Positions 15,134 through 24,972 of a stretch of 64,000 nt of DNA are shown here, in pieces. The notes beneath the pieces were generated by a model. That model saw only the letters and a list, made by a program, of their open reading frames with translations, ran no database searches and was not told the DNA's origin. The stretch comes from Gaetbulibacter_B jejuensis. GTDB lineage: Bacteria; Bacteroidota; Bacteroidia; Flavobacteriales; Flavobacteriaceae. The stretch covers positions 310,001 through 374,000 of the forward strand of contig NZ_BAAAGF010000002.1 in the NCBI RefSeq assembly GCF_039524015.1. Reading direction: 5' to 3'. The translations under genes and the position numbers were made by a program. The stretch's first letter is position 1, and the number at the start of each line of letters is the position of its first letter.

Positions 15134-16218
15134 TGAAATTAGTTTTACATAGTAATTGCCTTTTAGTAAAGGGATATTCTAGGTCGATTATCTGTGATTT
15201 GGGAAGAAATAATATTAAATTAATTCCTAATTCTTTATACGAAATTCTTAATAATCATAAAGGACAAACCATCGAGGAAATAAAAACTTTTTATAATCAC
15301 CAACATGATGAAGTCATTGATGAGTATATGGACTTTCTTAGTGAAAATGAGTTTATTTTTTTTTCAAACCACCCAAACTCATTCCCTGAGTTGAATACTA
15401 AATGGTCGTACAACACTAAAATTACAAACTCAATTATTGATTTTAGTCCAGTTATAGCGACAAGGGTTTTTCAAATTCTTAATGAACTAGGAAGTCTTAA
15501 CTGTGAATTTGTTCAGTTTCGTTTTTATGAAAAGGTGTCAATAATTACATTAAGAAAAATTTTAAAGTTTGTTAAGGATTATAAACTTCCTATTAAGTCA
15601 GTTGAATTCATATTGAAAAATAATCCAATCTATGAACAAAATGATTTACCGACATTAATAAAGAATTTTTCAAGATTAATGCGTGTAATAGTATATAATT
15701 CTGACCAAGATAAAATTATAAGGAGTGAAGTTAATGATAATGCTTTTTTGGTTTATACCTCCGAAAATTATTTTTCAGAGAAATGTTGCGGTGTTATTCA
15801 TCAAAAATATTTTACAGTTAATATAAGCTCCGTTACTGAAGCAATGAACCATAATTCGTGCTTAAATCGTAAAATTTCAATTGACAGAATGGGTAATATT
15901 AAAAATTGTCCTAGTATGTTTCAAAATTATGGTAATATTAAAAACACTACCTTAAAAGAATCATTAAGCCATAAAGATTTTAATAAATATTGGAATATCA
16001 CAAAAGACCAAATAAATATTTGTAAGGATTGCGAATTTAGATATGTATGTACTGATTGTAGGGCATATAGAGAAAATCCTAAAGACATTCATTCAAAACC
16101 TCTAAAATGTGGCTATAATCCATATACTAATAAATGGGAAGAATGGACCACCAATCCATTAAAAAAAGAAGCTATAAGTTATTATAATATGAAAGAAATA
16201 ATACAAAATAATGACTAA
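15133..16218 (+). CDS. gwsS: Grasp-with-spasm SPASM-domain peptide maturase
   Basis: A 361-residue protein. The C-terminal half has a SPASM-type cysteine cluster: CCGVIH, NHNSCLNRKISIDRMGNIKNCP, then CKDCEFRYVCTDCRAY and a final Cys near residue 337, able to bind auxiliary Fe-S clusters. The N-terminal half looks like a radical-SAM-derived barrel but shows no CxxxCxxC motif, as I recall for GwsS proteins. It probably assists or extends the ATP-grasp modification rather than acting as a classical radical SAM enzyme. It overlaps the exporter gene by eight bases. Confidence 0.85.
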   Translation: MKLVLHSNCLLVKGYSRSIICDLGRNNIKLIPNSLYEILNNHKGQTIEEIKTFYNHQHDEVIDEYMDFLSENEFIFFSNHPNSFPELNTKWSYNTKITNSIIDFSPVIATRVFQILNELGSLNCEFVQFRFYEKVSIITLRKILKFVKDYKLPIKSVEFILKNNPIYEQNDLPTLIKNFSRLMRVIVYNSDQDKIIRSEVNDNAFLVYTSENYFSEKCCGVIHQKYFTVNISSVTEAMNHNSCLNRKISIDRMGNIKNCPSMFQNYGNIKNTTLKESLSHKDFNKYWNITKDQINICKDCEFRYVCTDCRAYRENPKDIHSKPLKCGYNPYTNKWEEWTTNPLKKEAISYYNMKEIIQNND

Positions 16219-18403
16219 AAAATTTCCGTTTTATAAACAATATGATTTTAAAGATTGTGGTCCAACCTGTATAAAGATAATAGCCAAACATTATGGAAAA
16301 GTAATTACAATTCAAAGATTAAGAAACTTAAGCGAAACGGCTATATTTGGTAGTAGTTTATTAGGCTTGAGTGAAGCGGTTGAAAAAATTGGGTTTCGAT
16401 CACTAAAAGTTCAAATTAGCCTGAACAAATTATTTAAAGCACCGTTACCCTGTATATTGCATTGGAATAAAAATCACTATGTAGTTTTATACAAAATAAA
16501 GAATAATACATTTTACATCTCAGATCCAGCTCATGGTTTATTAAAATACAATAAAAATGAATTTTTAAATTATTGGATAGCTAACAATGCAAAAGAACTG
16601 ACTGGAAAAGGTGTAGCATTATTGCTAGAGCCAACAGCAGAATTCTACGATTCTGATTTCGAAAAGGATAAATCTAATTTTGGGTTTAAGTTCCTTTCAA
16701 AATATATCTTTAAGTACAAAAAATTTTTATGGCAGCTAATTATTGGTTTGATTGCCACAAGTTTATTGCAACTTATTTTCCCCTTTTTAACACAGAGTAT
16801 TGTAGATGTTGGTATTAAAAATCAAGATATGCATTTTATTTACTTGATTTTATTTGCTCAACTTTCTTTGTTTATAGGGCAAACTACTATTCAAGTTATA
16901 AGAAGTTGGATCTTACTACATTTAAGTACTCGCATTAATATCTCTTTAGTATCGGATTTCTTTATTAAACTCATGAATTTACCTATTGCATTTTTTGATA
17001 CTCGGATGACAGGTGATATTTTGCAGCGGATTAACGATCATAAGCGTATTGAACGAATTTTAACTACGTCTTCTTTGAGTGTTTTATTTTCAATGGTTAA
17101 TTTATTTGTGTTTAGTTTAGTGCTAGCATATTATAGCCTGATGCTTTTTGGTATTTTCCTTTTAGGGAGTTTCTTTTATTTTCTGTGGATTATCATTTTT
17201 CTTAAAAAACGCCTAGACTTGGATTACAAACGTTTTTCAGAAGTGAGTCAAGAACAGAGTAAAGTAATTGAGCTTATCAATGGAATGCAAGAGATTAAAC
17301 TTCATAATGCCGAAAAACAAAAACGGTGGAGTTGGGAGTTTATACAAGCAAGATTATTCAAAGTCTCAATTGAAGGATTAGCATTAGAGCAATATCAAAG
17401 TGTAGGGTCAGGTTTTATTAATGAGCTTAAAAATATACTCATTACAGTACTATCGGCAAAACTAGTTATTGATGGTGAAATAACTTTGGGTATGATGCTA
17501 GCCATAAGTTACATTGTTGGTCAGTTAAATTCCCCAATTGCTCAGTTAATAAATTTTATTCGTGAAGTACAAGATGCTAAAATTTCGTTAGATAGACTTT
17601 CCGAAATTCATAACAAAGAAGATGAAGAACAGCTAAATACACAAAAAATAGTAGAAATTCCATTAAATGCTAATATAGAACTGTCAAAAGTAGATTTTAG
17701 ATATATTGGTTCAAACCAATTGGTGTTACAGGGTTTAGATTTAACAATCCCTGCTAACAAAGTAACTGCTATTGTTGGGGTAAGCGGTAGTGGAAAAACT
17801 ACTCTTATGAAATTACTTTTAAAGTTCTATAACCCAAATAACGGACAGATACAATTAGGTAATCACAACTTAAAGAACATCTCTCAAAAAACATGGAGAA
17901 ATGAATGTGGTGTGGTGATGCAAGAGGGTTATATTTTTAATGACACCATTGCGAATAACATTGCAGTTGGCGAAGATTATGTCGATAAAAAGAAATTAGC
18001 CCACGCTGTTGATATTGCAAACATTAAAGAGTTTATAGAAACCTTACCGCTATCCTACAACACCAAAATAGGTATGGAAGGTGTTGGGCTTAGTACAGGG
18101 CAAAAACAACGCTTATTAATCGCAAGGGCTGTATATAAAAATCCTAACTTCTTATTCTTTGATGAGGCGACCAGTTCATTAGATGCGAATAACGAAAAGG
18201 TTATTATGGAAAAATTAAATACTTTTTTTGAAAATAAAACAGTAGTGGTTATTGCGCACAGATTAAGTACGGTTAAAAATGCTCATCAAATTGTGGTGTT
18301 AGATAAAGGAAAAATAGTTGAAGTAGGCAATCATCAAGAACTTATACAAAACAAGGGGAATTACTTCCATTTAGTAAAAAACCAATTAGAACTCGGTAAA
18401 TAA
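16211..18403 (+). CDS. Peptidase-containing ABC exporter (C39 peptidase, PCAT)
   Basis: A 730-residue inner-membrane exporter. The N-terminal C39 peptidase (1-140) has QYDFKDCGPTC with catalytic Cys16, His in WNKNHYVV and Asp in ISDPAHG. This domain removes the leader after the double glycine. About six membrane segments span residues 165-440. The ATPase domain has Walker A VGVSGSGKTT (522-530), signature LSTGQKQRLL, Walker B FLFFDEAT and the switch His in VIAHRLS. It exports the matured peptide with the HlyD protein encoded next. Its base use appears slightly less A/T-rich than that of the maturases. Confidence 0.93.
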   Translation: MTKKFPFYKQYDFKDCGPTCIKIIAKHYGKVITIQRLRNLSETAIFGSSLLGLSEAVEKIGFRSLKVQISLNKLFKAPLPCILHWNKNHYVVLYKIKNNTFYISDPAHGLLKYNKNEFLNYWIANNAKELTGKGVALLLEPTAEFYDSDFEKDKSNFGFKFLSKYIFKYKKFLWQLIIGLIATSLLQLIFPFLTQSIVDVGIKNQDMHFIYLILFAQLSLFIGQTTIQVIRSWILLHLSTRINISLVSDFFIKLMNLPIAFFDTRMTGDILQRINDHKRIERILTTSSLSVLFSMVNLFVFSLVLAYYSLMLFGIFLLGSFFYFLWIIIFLKKRLDLDYKRFSEVSQEQSKVIELINGMQEIKLHNAEKQKRWSWEFIQARLFKVSIEGLALEQYQSVGSGFINELKNILITVLSAKLVIDGEITLGMMLAISYIVGQLNSPIAQLINFIREVQDAKISLDRLSEIHNKEDEEQLNTQKIVEIPLNANIELSKVDFRYIGSNQLVLQGLDLTIPANKVTAIVGVSGSGKTTLMKLLLKFYNPNNGQIQLGNHNLKNISQKTWRNECGVVMQEGYIFNDTIANNIAVGEDYVDKKKLAHAVDIANIKEFIETLPLSYNTKIGMEGVGLSTGQKQRLLIARAVYKNPNFLFFDEATSSLDANNEKVIMEKLNTFFENKTVVVIAHRLSTVKNAHQIVVLDKGKIVEVGNHQELIQNKGNYFHLVKNQLELGK

Positions 18404-18404
18404 A

Positions 18405-19703
18405 ATGCCAAATAACAATAGTTTAGAACATATAGAATTACGAAGCGAAGAAGTACAGGAAATACTAACCAAAGTACCCCATTGGATGATACGTTGGGGC
18501 AATGTACTGTTCCTGTCTTTGATCGTGATGCTCTTATTGATTTCTTGGTTTGTAAAATACCCTGACGTTATAGAATCTGAAGCAACGGTTACAACACAAA
18601 TTCCACCACAAAAAGAATATGCGCAAATAACAGGAAAACTGGATGCTATTTTAGTTGAAGACAACCAAAACGTTACTACAGGACAACCTTTGGCGGTTAT
18701 CGAAAATACTTCCAATTACCAAGATGTATTTAAACTAAAATCTGTAATAGATACTATCAAGGTCAATAACACCTCTTTTACATTTCCTGTTGATAGTTTG
18801 CCTATTTTGTTTTTGGGTGATATTGAATCTCAATATGCCTTATTTGAAAATAGTTATATTCAGTATCAGCTCAATAAAGAGTTGGAACCGTTTTCAAATG
18901 AAGCCCTAGCAAATCAATACTCCCTTTCAGAACTCAATAGACGTTTAAGTAGCCTCCAATCTCAAAGAGAAATTAATAAAACAGAACTGACCTTCAAAGA
19001 AAAAGATTTAAACCGTAATAAATCCTTATTTGAAAAGGGTGTTATTTCTGCACAAGATTATGAAAATAAGCAATTAGAATACGCACAGGCGGAACGTAAT
19101 TATAGGAATTTTGAGTCGTCCATTTCTCAAATGAGAGAAGCAATAAGCAATGCTCATAAAACCTCAAAGGGTACTGAAATTAATCGTGTAAAAGAAGAAA
19201 TGACTCTTCTTAAAAATGTGATTCAATCTTTTAATCAACTTAAAAAAGCCATTAAAGATTGGGAATATCGTTACGTTTTACAGTCTAATATAAATGGTAA
19301 GGTCTCATTTTTAAATGTTTGGAATACTAATCAAACCGTTAATCAAGGTGATTTAGTATTTACAATCATCCCAAATGAAAGCTCATCATATATTGCTAAA
19401 CTCAAAACCCCAAGTCAAAATTCAGGAAAGGTTAAAATTGGTCAACGAGTAAATATTAAGTTAGAAAATTATCCAGACAAAGAATTTGGTGTTCTAAACG
19501 GAACGATTAAGAGCATGTCACTTATTCCAGATAATGAAGGGTTGTATTTTGTAGATGTAGAATTACCAAGTAAATTAGTTACTTCGTATAACAAGGAAAT
19601 AGAATTCAAACAAGAAATGCGTGGCTCAGCTGAAATTATTACTGAAGATTTGCGCTTAATAGAGCGTTTCTTTTATCAATTTAAAGAAATTTTTAAACAA
19701 TAA
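18405..19703 (+). CDS. HlyD-family membrane-fusion protein
   Basis: A 432-residue periplasmic adaptor. One membrane anchor lies at about residues 30-50 (WGNVLFLSLIVMLLLISWFV), followed by a split biotinyl-lipoyl domain, a long coiled coil (about 135-275, with FEKGVISAQDYENKQLEYAQ) and a beta-barrel. It starts one base after the exporter stop. It joins the ABC exporter to the outer membrane; no TolC gene is in this cluster, so a housekeeping one must be used. Confidence 0.92.
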   Translation: MPNNNSLEHIELRSEEVQEILTKVPHWMIRWGNVLFLSLIVMLLLISWFVKYPDVIESEATVTTQIPPQKEYAQITGKLDAILVEDNQNVTTGQPLAVIENTSNYQDVFKLKSVIDTIKVNNTSFTFPVDSLPILFLGDIESQYALFENSYIQYQLNKELEPFSNEALANQYSLSELNRRLSSLQSQREINKTELTFKEKDLNRNKSLFEKGVISAQDYENKQLEYAQAERNYRNFESSISQMREAISNAHKTSKGTEINRVKEEMTLLKNVIQSFNQLKKAIKDWEYRYVLQSNINGKVSFLNVWNTNQTVNQGDLVFTIIPNESSSYIAKLKTPSQNSGKVKIGQRVNIKLENYPDKEFGVLNGTIKSMSLIPDNEGLYFVDVELPSKLVTSYNKEIEFKQEMRGSAEIITEDLRLIERFFYQFKEIFKQ

Positions 19704-20867
19704 ATGAAGTCAATATTTAAAACGTTACTCCTTATTGCTTTACTATCTAGCTGCGGTAATAAAAGCAACAATAAAACAACTCATTATATTGGTGCATATA
19801 GAATTATGGATCAAATGGTTCCATACCCATATATTGTCAAACAAAATAGTGATTCTTTGTATTTGTTTAACAATAGTGGTTTATTGATAGATAGAACAGA
19901 AGGAGAAAGAATAGAAAAAAATAAAACTATTGAATTCAAAGAAAAGCATTTTAATGTACTGAATAGAAAAAAAGATAATTTTTACGCTTTTGATTTATTG
20001 GATACTTTAAATTTTAGACCATTTAAAAATGGAGCTCCCAATCCTAAAAATTCAGTCAAATTTGTACAAATTCAATCTGATTTTGATATAGATATCAGGT
20101 TGTTAAAAAATGATTTTAAAAACACTATTTGGGAATACAATGTAGTTGAGGATGAAAATAGCAACCCTAATAAGGATTTGGAAATAAAACAGACTATTAA
20201 AGTTAAAGAAGACAGCTTGTATGTTTTGACCGATTACTATTATCAAGGTATAAAAACAGTCTCAGAGTTTGAAACAAAAAGTTATAATTTGTTTAAAATT
20301 GATAGTATATGTTTTTTATCATTTCAAAAAGAAGAAAACAACCCTCAGACAATATTTCAAATTGTTGAGCATAGACCAGGCAAAATAGACCTAAGAGACT
20401 TTTCTTCAAGTGAAATAAAAGATATCAGTTATTATAAAAGCTCTTTTAAAGAAGACGATTATGTAAATTCAATTAGCAATGCAAATAAATATTCAAATTG
20501 TTTTGATGGCTATCAAGGAGAGTATTATTTTGGGGATGATGTAACTTTTAATAAAGGGAATCAGTTTTTGATTGATTATGTAAGTAAAAATGCACCGATA
20601 ACAGAAGACAAATCGGGATATATAATTGTTCAATTTACTATTAATTGTAATGGAGATGTCGGTCATTTTGGTTTGATACAAATGGACAGAGATTTTAAAA
20701 AAATGAGCTTTCAAAAAGAAATAATTAAACATATTCTTAGTAAAGTAAGTACATTGAATGATTTTCCTTCTTCTTATTCTCAAATCGAATGGTTAGATTA
20801 TAAAGATATACATGCCTTTTTAATGTTTAAACTCCATAACGGAAAAATTGTCGATCTATGCCCTTAA
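19704..20867 (+). CDS. Lipoprotein of unknown function, RiPP export operon
   Basis: A 387-residue protein that starts directly after the HlyD stop. The signal peptide ends at LLSSCG, giving a lipidated Cys near residue 17. The middle is a polar beta-rich region with many Lys, Asn and Phe residues. The last 100 residues (GYIIVQFTINCNGDVGHFGL and following) resemble a TonB-C-terminal-like fold, a pattern I have seen in Bacteroidetes lipoproteins of peptide clusters. It overlaps the next gene by ten bases. A role in immunity or in binding of the exported peptide is inferred from position. Confidence 0.6.
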   Translation: MKSIFKTLLLIALLSSCGNKSNNKTTHYIGAYRIMDQMVPYPYIVKQNSDSLYLFNNSGLLIDRTEGERIEKNKTIEFKEKHFNVLNRKKDNFYAFDLLDTLNFRPFKNGAPNPKNSVKFVQIQSDFDIDIRLLKNDFKNTIWEYNVVEDENSNPNKDLEIKQTIKVKEDSLYVLTDYYYQGIKTVSEFETKSYNLFKIDSICFLSFQKEENNPQTIFQIVEHRPGKIDLRDFSSSEIKDISYYKSSFKEDDYVNSISNANKYSNCFDGYQGEYYFGDDVTFNKGNQFLIDYVSKNAPITEDKSGYIIVQFTINCNGDVGHFGLIQMDRDFKKMSFQKEIIKHILSKVSTLNDFPSSYSQIEWLDYKDIHAFLMFKLHNGKIVDLCP

Positions 20868-21715
20868 AAAATACAATCTTTTATTTATTTGTTTTTTTAT
20901 TCATTTCTTCATGTGAAGGGATTAAAAACAAAAATGGTTTTTCAATAAGTGAAAAGGATCGTATCACTTTAGCGAAACAATTTCATGAAACCTCAAACTA
21001 TTTTTTACAACCATCTGAGCTATATAGAAAGTACAAAGATTCAGCATTACAGGCCCAACCAAATAATGTTGATTATATGCAAAGACTTTCATACTCCTAT
21101 AAAAAAGTTGGAGAACACATAAAAGCAATGGAGATTTTAAATAAAGCTGTTGAAATTGATACTGCTAATGGTAAAGCTGATGTTTTAGAGTACAGGGCTT
21201 GGACACTACTCTATTATTATAGAGATTATGAAGGTGTGGTTAGAGATGTGAATTTAATAAAAAAGATTACTGGAAATACTTATAATAGTTGTTGGGGAGA
21301 ACCATGTGATTTTCACAAAGGTCAAGCCTTATATAAACTTGGCAAATATAATGAGGCTATAGAAACCTTGACTTTAGTGAACATAGAAGAGAATAAGTTA
21401 GGGTTTGATATAAATGATAACTATATGGTTTTCTTTTACATTGGCAGGTCTTATGCCCAGATGAAAGGATATGATAAAGCTATTGAATACTATAATAAAG
21501 CGATAGCTTCTGTTGATAAATTTCCAGAAGCCTATTATCAATTAGGTTTAGTATATGAGATACAAGGTAATAAGAAAAAAGCATTTGAAAATTTTAAATT
21601 AGCAGAGCTATACGTAAATTATAAAATGGGTGAACCTTACATTGAGCGTTTTGATGAAGTATTCCCTTATATGATTAAAAAAGAATTAATAAACCTATCA
21701 AATGAAACCAAATAA
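20858..21715 (+). CDS. TPR lipoprotein
   Basis: A 285-residue protein with a short lipoprotein signal (FLFISSCEG, Cys near 19). It has at least four tetratricopeptide units: NVDYMQRLSYSYKKVGEHIK, ...CDFHKGQALYKLGKYNEAIE, ...FYIGRSYAQMKGYDKAIEYYNKA and AYYQLGLVYEIQGNKKKAFE. TPR domains mediate protein contacts. The gene overlaps both neighbours and closes the envelope part of the cluster together with the small membrane protein that follows. Confidence 0.75.
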   Translation: MPLKNTIFYLFVFLFISSCEGIKNKNGFSISEKDRITLAKQFHETSNYFLQPSELYRKYKDSALQAQPNNVDYMQRLSYSYKKVGEHIKAMEILNKAVEIDTANGKADVLEYRAWTLLYYYRDYEGVVRDVNLIKKITGNTYNSCWGEPCDFHKGQALYKLGKYNEAIETLTLVNIEENKLGFDINDNYMVFFYIGRSYAQMKGYDKAIEYYNKAIASVDKFPEAYYQLGLVYEIQGNKKKAFENFKLAELYVNYKMGEPYIERFDEVFPYMIKKELINLSNETK

Positions 21716-22052
21716 AAGAACCTTAATACGATGGAAAGTATACATAGATAGAGCAAGAATGTATATTGGTTATATTCAGTTTATTATGATAGGTTTTGTT
21801 TTTTTAGAGGCCTATAAAGACAGTTCAGTAGGTAAACTAATATTTGAAAACCTCTATTTATCATTGCCTATTCTGTTTTTGATTTTCATACTATTGTCTC
21901 TAATTATAGGAAGAATAGATACTATTCTAGGATTTAGAGAGGAAGAGTTGAGAAATTCCTCAACATCAAACCCAGTCATGAGAGAGCTACTGACTAAAAT
22001 TGATGATTTGAAAGATGAAATAGTTATGCTTAAAAGTAATAAAAACAATTGA
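21702..22052 (+). CDS. Small membrane protein with C-terminal coiled coil
   Basis: A 116-residue protein. Two hydrophobic spans (about 20-38 and 50-68) are followed by an acidic/basic helix that ends RELLTKIDDLKDEIVMLKSN, a probable coiled coil. The start overlaps the TPR lipoprotein by 14 bases. The family is not recognised. As the last gene of the cluster it may be an immunity protein or an assembly factor. This is inference from position. Confidence 0.65.
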   Translation: MKPNKRTLIRWKVYIDRARMYIGYIQFIMIGFVFLEAYKDSSVGKLIFENLYLSLPILFLIFILLSLIIGRIDTILGFREEELRNSSTSNPVMRELLTKIDDLKDEIVMLKSNKNN

Positions 22053-22393
22053 AGTTAGATGTTTGGATCATAAAACTAAATCATCCATGGTTTTCATTAT
22101 ATGAGTAACTAGTCAGTTCATTCAGAATCAACTTTCTTAGTAGCAGACTCTCACTAGAAATATAATGTAAGATTTTGCTAATGTTTCTGTATTGTATATC
22201 AATAATAGCATCAAAAATATTATCGCAAATAAAATAATGTTACACATAAACTTACAGTTTTTGTTAAATCTAACCAGTAAAGCCTATTTAAAGGCTACTA
22301 ACCAAGTTCATTACAAATGTGTTTTACGGCTAAATGATTCTGTTTTTGTTAAGAAGCTAAAGGGCAATTATTTAAGTTTTGTTGTGGGCACTT

Positions 22394-22618
22394 TTACTTT
22401 TTTAAAAAGTCACTAAGTCTGTCTTGATTGCAATTTTTAATTTTGATATTGTTTTCTATCATGGTTACTATGCATATATCAATTTGCAGTTTATCTGAAA
22501 TATTTTTTTGTCTTAATCCATGTTTGCACCTGTAAATACATAATCATCCTCCAAGTGTATCTTTATCAACTCCTACAGGAGATACATAACCTAACCAGTC
22601 AATTATCTTCTTCATCAT
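22394..22618 (-). pseudogene. Decayed XRE-type regulator
   Basis: One frame gives MKKIIDWLGYVSPVGVDKDT and a stop. After a frame change, HGLRQKNISDKLQIDI...TMIENN follows, which still shows the XRE helix-turn-helix pattern (turn, recognition helix and closing IE). The order matches the common family in which an FLGY segment flanks an L-G-x-x-I/L-R-K-R-R helix-turn-helix. At least one stop and one frameshift break the gene. It lies in the 888-bp gap between the RiPP cluster and the decayed recombinase. The remainder of that gap, including a 69-codon minus-strand frame, holds nothing I can support. Confidence 0.45.
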
Positions 22619-22939
22619 TTTTAGGGTAATCTTTAGTTTAGGGAATAAGATATAATTATCTATATAATGCGTGTACAACAAAACTCATGAGTGAAGCAAA
22701 GCCTATGGAACTTTCTTTTGCATTGATAATATCCTTTTCAGGTTCATCTTTTATCAGCTTTCTAATGAAAGAAATATTCTGTGTATCTGTATTTTTAACA
22801 GTACTATTTTGTCTCATGGATTTCTGAGAAATGGGCGTGTACATGTAGGGTTTTTGCGTTTGCAATAAAAGTCGATGAAATTTTCATGTTTAAAACAAAA
22901 GTTTAGGTTAGATGTTCATTAACAATAGATTAGATAATC

Positions 22940-24417
22940 ATGAAAAAGCGAGTTGGCGTGTGGATACATGTTTCCACAAAATTATAACAGAATTCAGATA
23001 GTCCAGAACACCATCTGCAAAAGGCTAAGATGTATGCTGAACTCAAAGATTGGGATATTTAGAAGAGTACCACTTAGAAGCCGTCAGTGGCAAAGTGTGA
23101 TGGAACACCATGAAGCACAGAGAATGATGCAAGATATCCAAAGTGGGCAAGTGGAGGTTATGATTTTCTTTAAAATCTCACGTCGCTCTATAAATGAAAA
23201 AGAACTCTTGGAGTTCTCAGATTATTTTCAAAAGTATAATGCCGATTTGATATCTCTTGGAGAATCTATTGATACCAGCTCATCATCAGGCCGCTTTTTC
23301 TATACCATTATATCCGCTATGAGCCAATGGGAACGAGAAAACATTGTTAAACGTATTAAATCATTTGTTGAAGTCAGAGCCTAGATGGGAAAAGTCATGG
23401 GAGATATTCCATTTTGGTATAAACGAGTAGGTAAAGATAATATGGCACTCGATGAACATGAAGCACCAATCAGCAAAATGATGTATGATTTATTTTTAGA
23501 ACATAAACGTCATGCTACGGCAGCCAACATATTAAATAACAAAGGGTATCGAACCAAGAGAAAAAGTAAATTTACGGGCGCTACCGTTACGACTATTATA
23601 AGACTCAACCGCAAAAGGCATTAGACGTTCACATTGCACCAAAATAGATAATGACGGAAAAACCGTGATGCGAGATAAAGAGGAATGGTATATCCATGAA
23701 GCACCACGAATCGTATCAGACGAAGCATGGGACACCGTAAATGATATCATCCGTAAACAAGAAAAGAAAAGGTACAGCCTTTGAATAAGAAGGTGCATTT
23801 ATTTACCAGCTATCTCATTTGTGAATGTAGTGGAGGGATGTACGCGACATCGTCAAACCCAAAATATACCTGTAAGAAGTGTAAACGTAAAATCCATGTC
23901 GAAGATATTGAAGTCATTTTTAAAGACCAGCTGACAGAGTTTATCATTTCGAAAGAAGAAGTAAAACGTTACTTTGATAGAACACATACTATCATTAGAG
24001 AAAAGGAACAAGACATTGAAAATGTGAAATCTGAAATACAAAACTTGAAGACAAGATTAGCAAGCTTTTTGAACTTCACGAAAAGGGCAAATTGATACTG
24101 ATAGATTTAAAGATTTCTACGATTAACCAAACAACCAAGTGCAGCAATTAAAACTCAGAATCTCACGAATTGAAGGCGAGATCTATGCCTTGAAAGACCA
24201 ATTTAAATCAAGTAGATATATTATTAAAGAAGCTCGTTCACTGTAAAAAATTGGGTAAGCTCACCAAGAGACAAAACGTAACATCATAGAAATCATAACC
24301 GAAAGGATAGTGGTGTCAGAACAGGAAGTGAACATCACGCTTAACTATATTCTGCCAAAGACTTTGTCTTTGAAAACGACTGCAAATGTTACTCATGGAC
24401 TATACACGTTGTTGTAG
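22940..24417 (+). pseudogene. Decayed large serine recombinase
   Basis: The gene begins MKKRVGVWIHVST (the catalytic Ser of the resolvase domain is the last-but-one residue), then frameshifts. Clear stretches follow in changing frames: EAVSGKSVMEHHEAQRMMQD, DLISLGESIDTSSSSGRFFY, ISAMSQWERENIV, the recombinase domain (ATAANILNNKGYRT), a zinc ribbon (CECSGGMY...YTCKKC), a coiled coil and a final KRNIIEIITERIVV segment. At least four stops or frameshifts break it. Intact members insert and excise mobile DNA. This copy cannot make a full protein, so any element it served is fixed. Confidence 0.85.
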
Positions 24418-24482
24418 CACGTTTTTAACCAGGTATCATTATGATTTCAAATTTCCAACCTTTATCAGTTTTATGATTCTTG

Positions 24483-24897
24483 TTAAAATTTGGTGGTTTT
24501 TATTCCAGTATAAATCATTCCAGCTGCTGGAATAGTTAGCCAAAAAGTAGCTGAATCAACCAATATACCTATTAAAACACCAAAACCAGCTGTTAGAGCA
24601 CCGCCGTAAATAAGAAATCCAGAAGTAAAAATAGAAGTCAAAAGAGGATTACGTTTTAATGCATCAATATCAGACAAATCTATGCGAATATTGTCAACAA
24701 AAATTGTACTACTATTTTCTATTTTAAAGAGACCTTTAATTTTTAGACCATCAAATGTTGTTAACTTTATTCTTTTGTTCTCTTCAATGATTTTTTCTTT
24801 ATTCGTATTAATATTAGTAATTTTTATAGCCTGATTTTGACCAATAATTTGATTACTAAAGAGTAAGGTAATAATTATTAGAAGAATTTTTTTTCAA
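24483..24897 (-). pseudogene. Exported membrane protein with lost start codon
   Basis: The frame reads KKILLIIITLLFSNQIIGQ, a typical Bacteroidetes signal peptide, and continues for about 115 residues with two hydrophobic spans (SGFLIYGGALTAGFGVLIGI and FWLTIPAAGMIY). But the codon before KK is TGA. A TTG one base out of frame lies directly before a run of eight A residues, so a single-base length change in that run would restore TTG-AAA-AAA-ATT. Either the gene is freshly broken, the sequence has an error, or initiation is unusual. The family is not recognised. Confidence 0.5.
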
Positions 24898-24972
24898 AAC
24901 AAATATTATTTTGTGTAGATACAGGAATAACTAAATGGTTGCGTCAAATGTGCTCTAACGTGTTGTGTATAG

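Noticed and set aside
22192..22416. 74-codon plus-strand frame after the RiPP cluster
   Set aside because: It has no family features and overlaps the region of the decayed XRE gene on the other strand.
22656..22865. 69-codon minus-strand frame
   Set aside because: The composition is partly protein-like, but there is no recognisable motif. It lies between two pseudogenes and is most likely debris.
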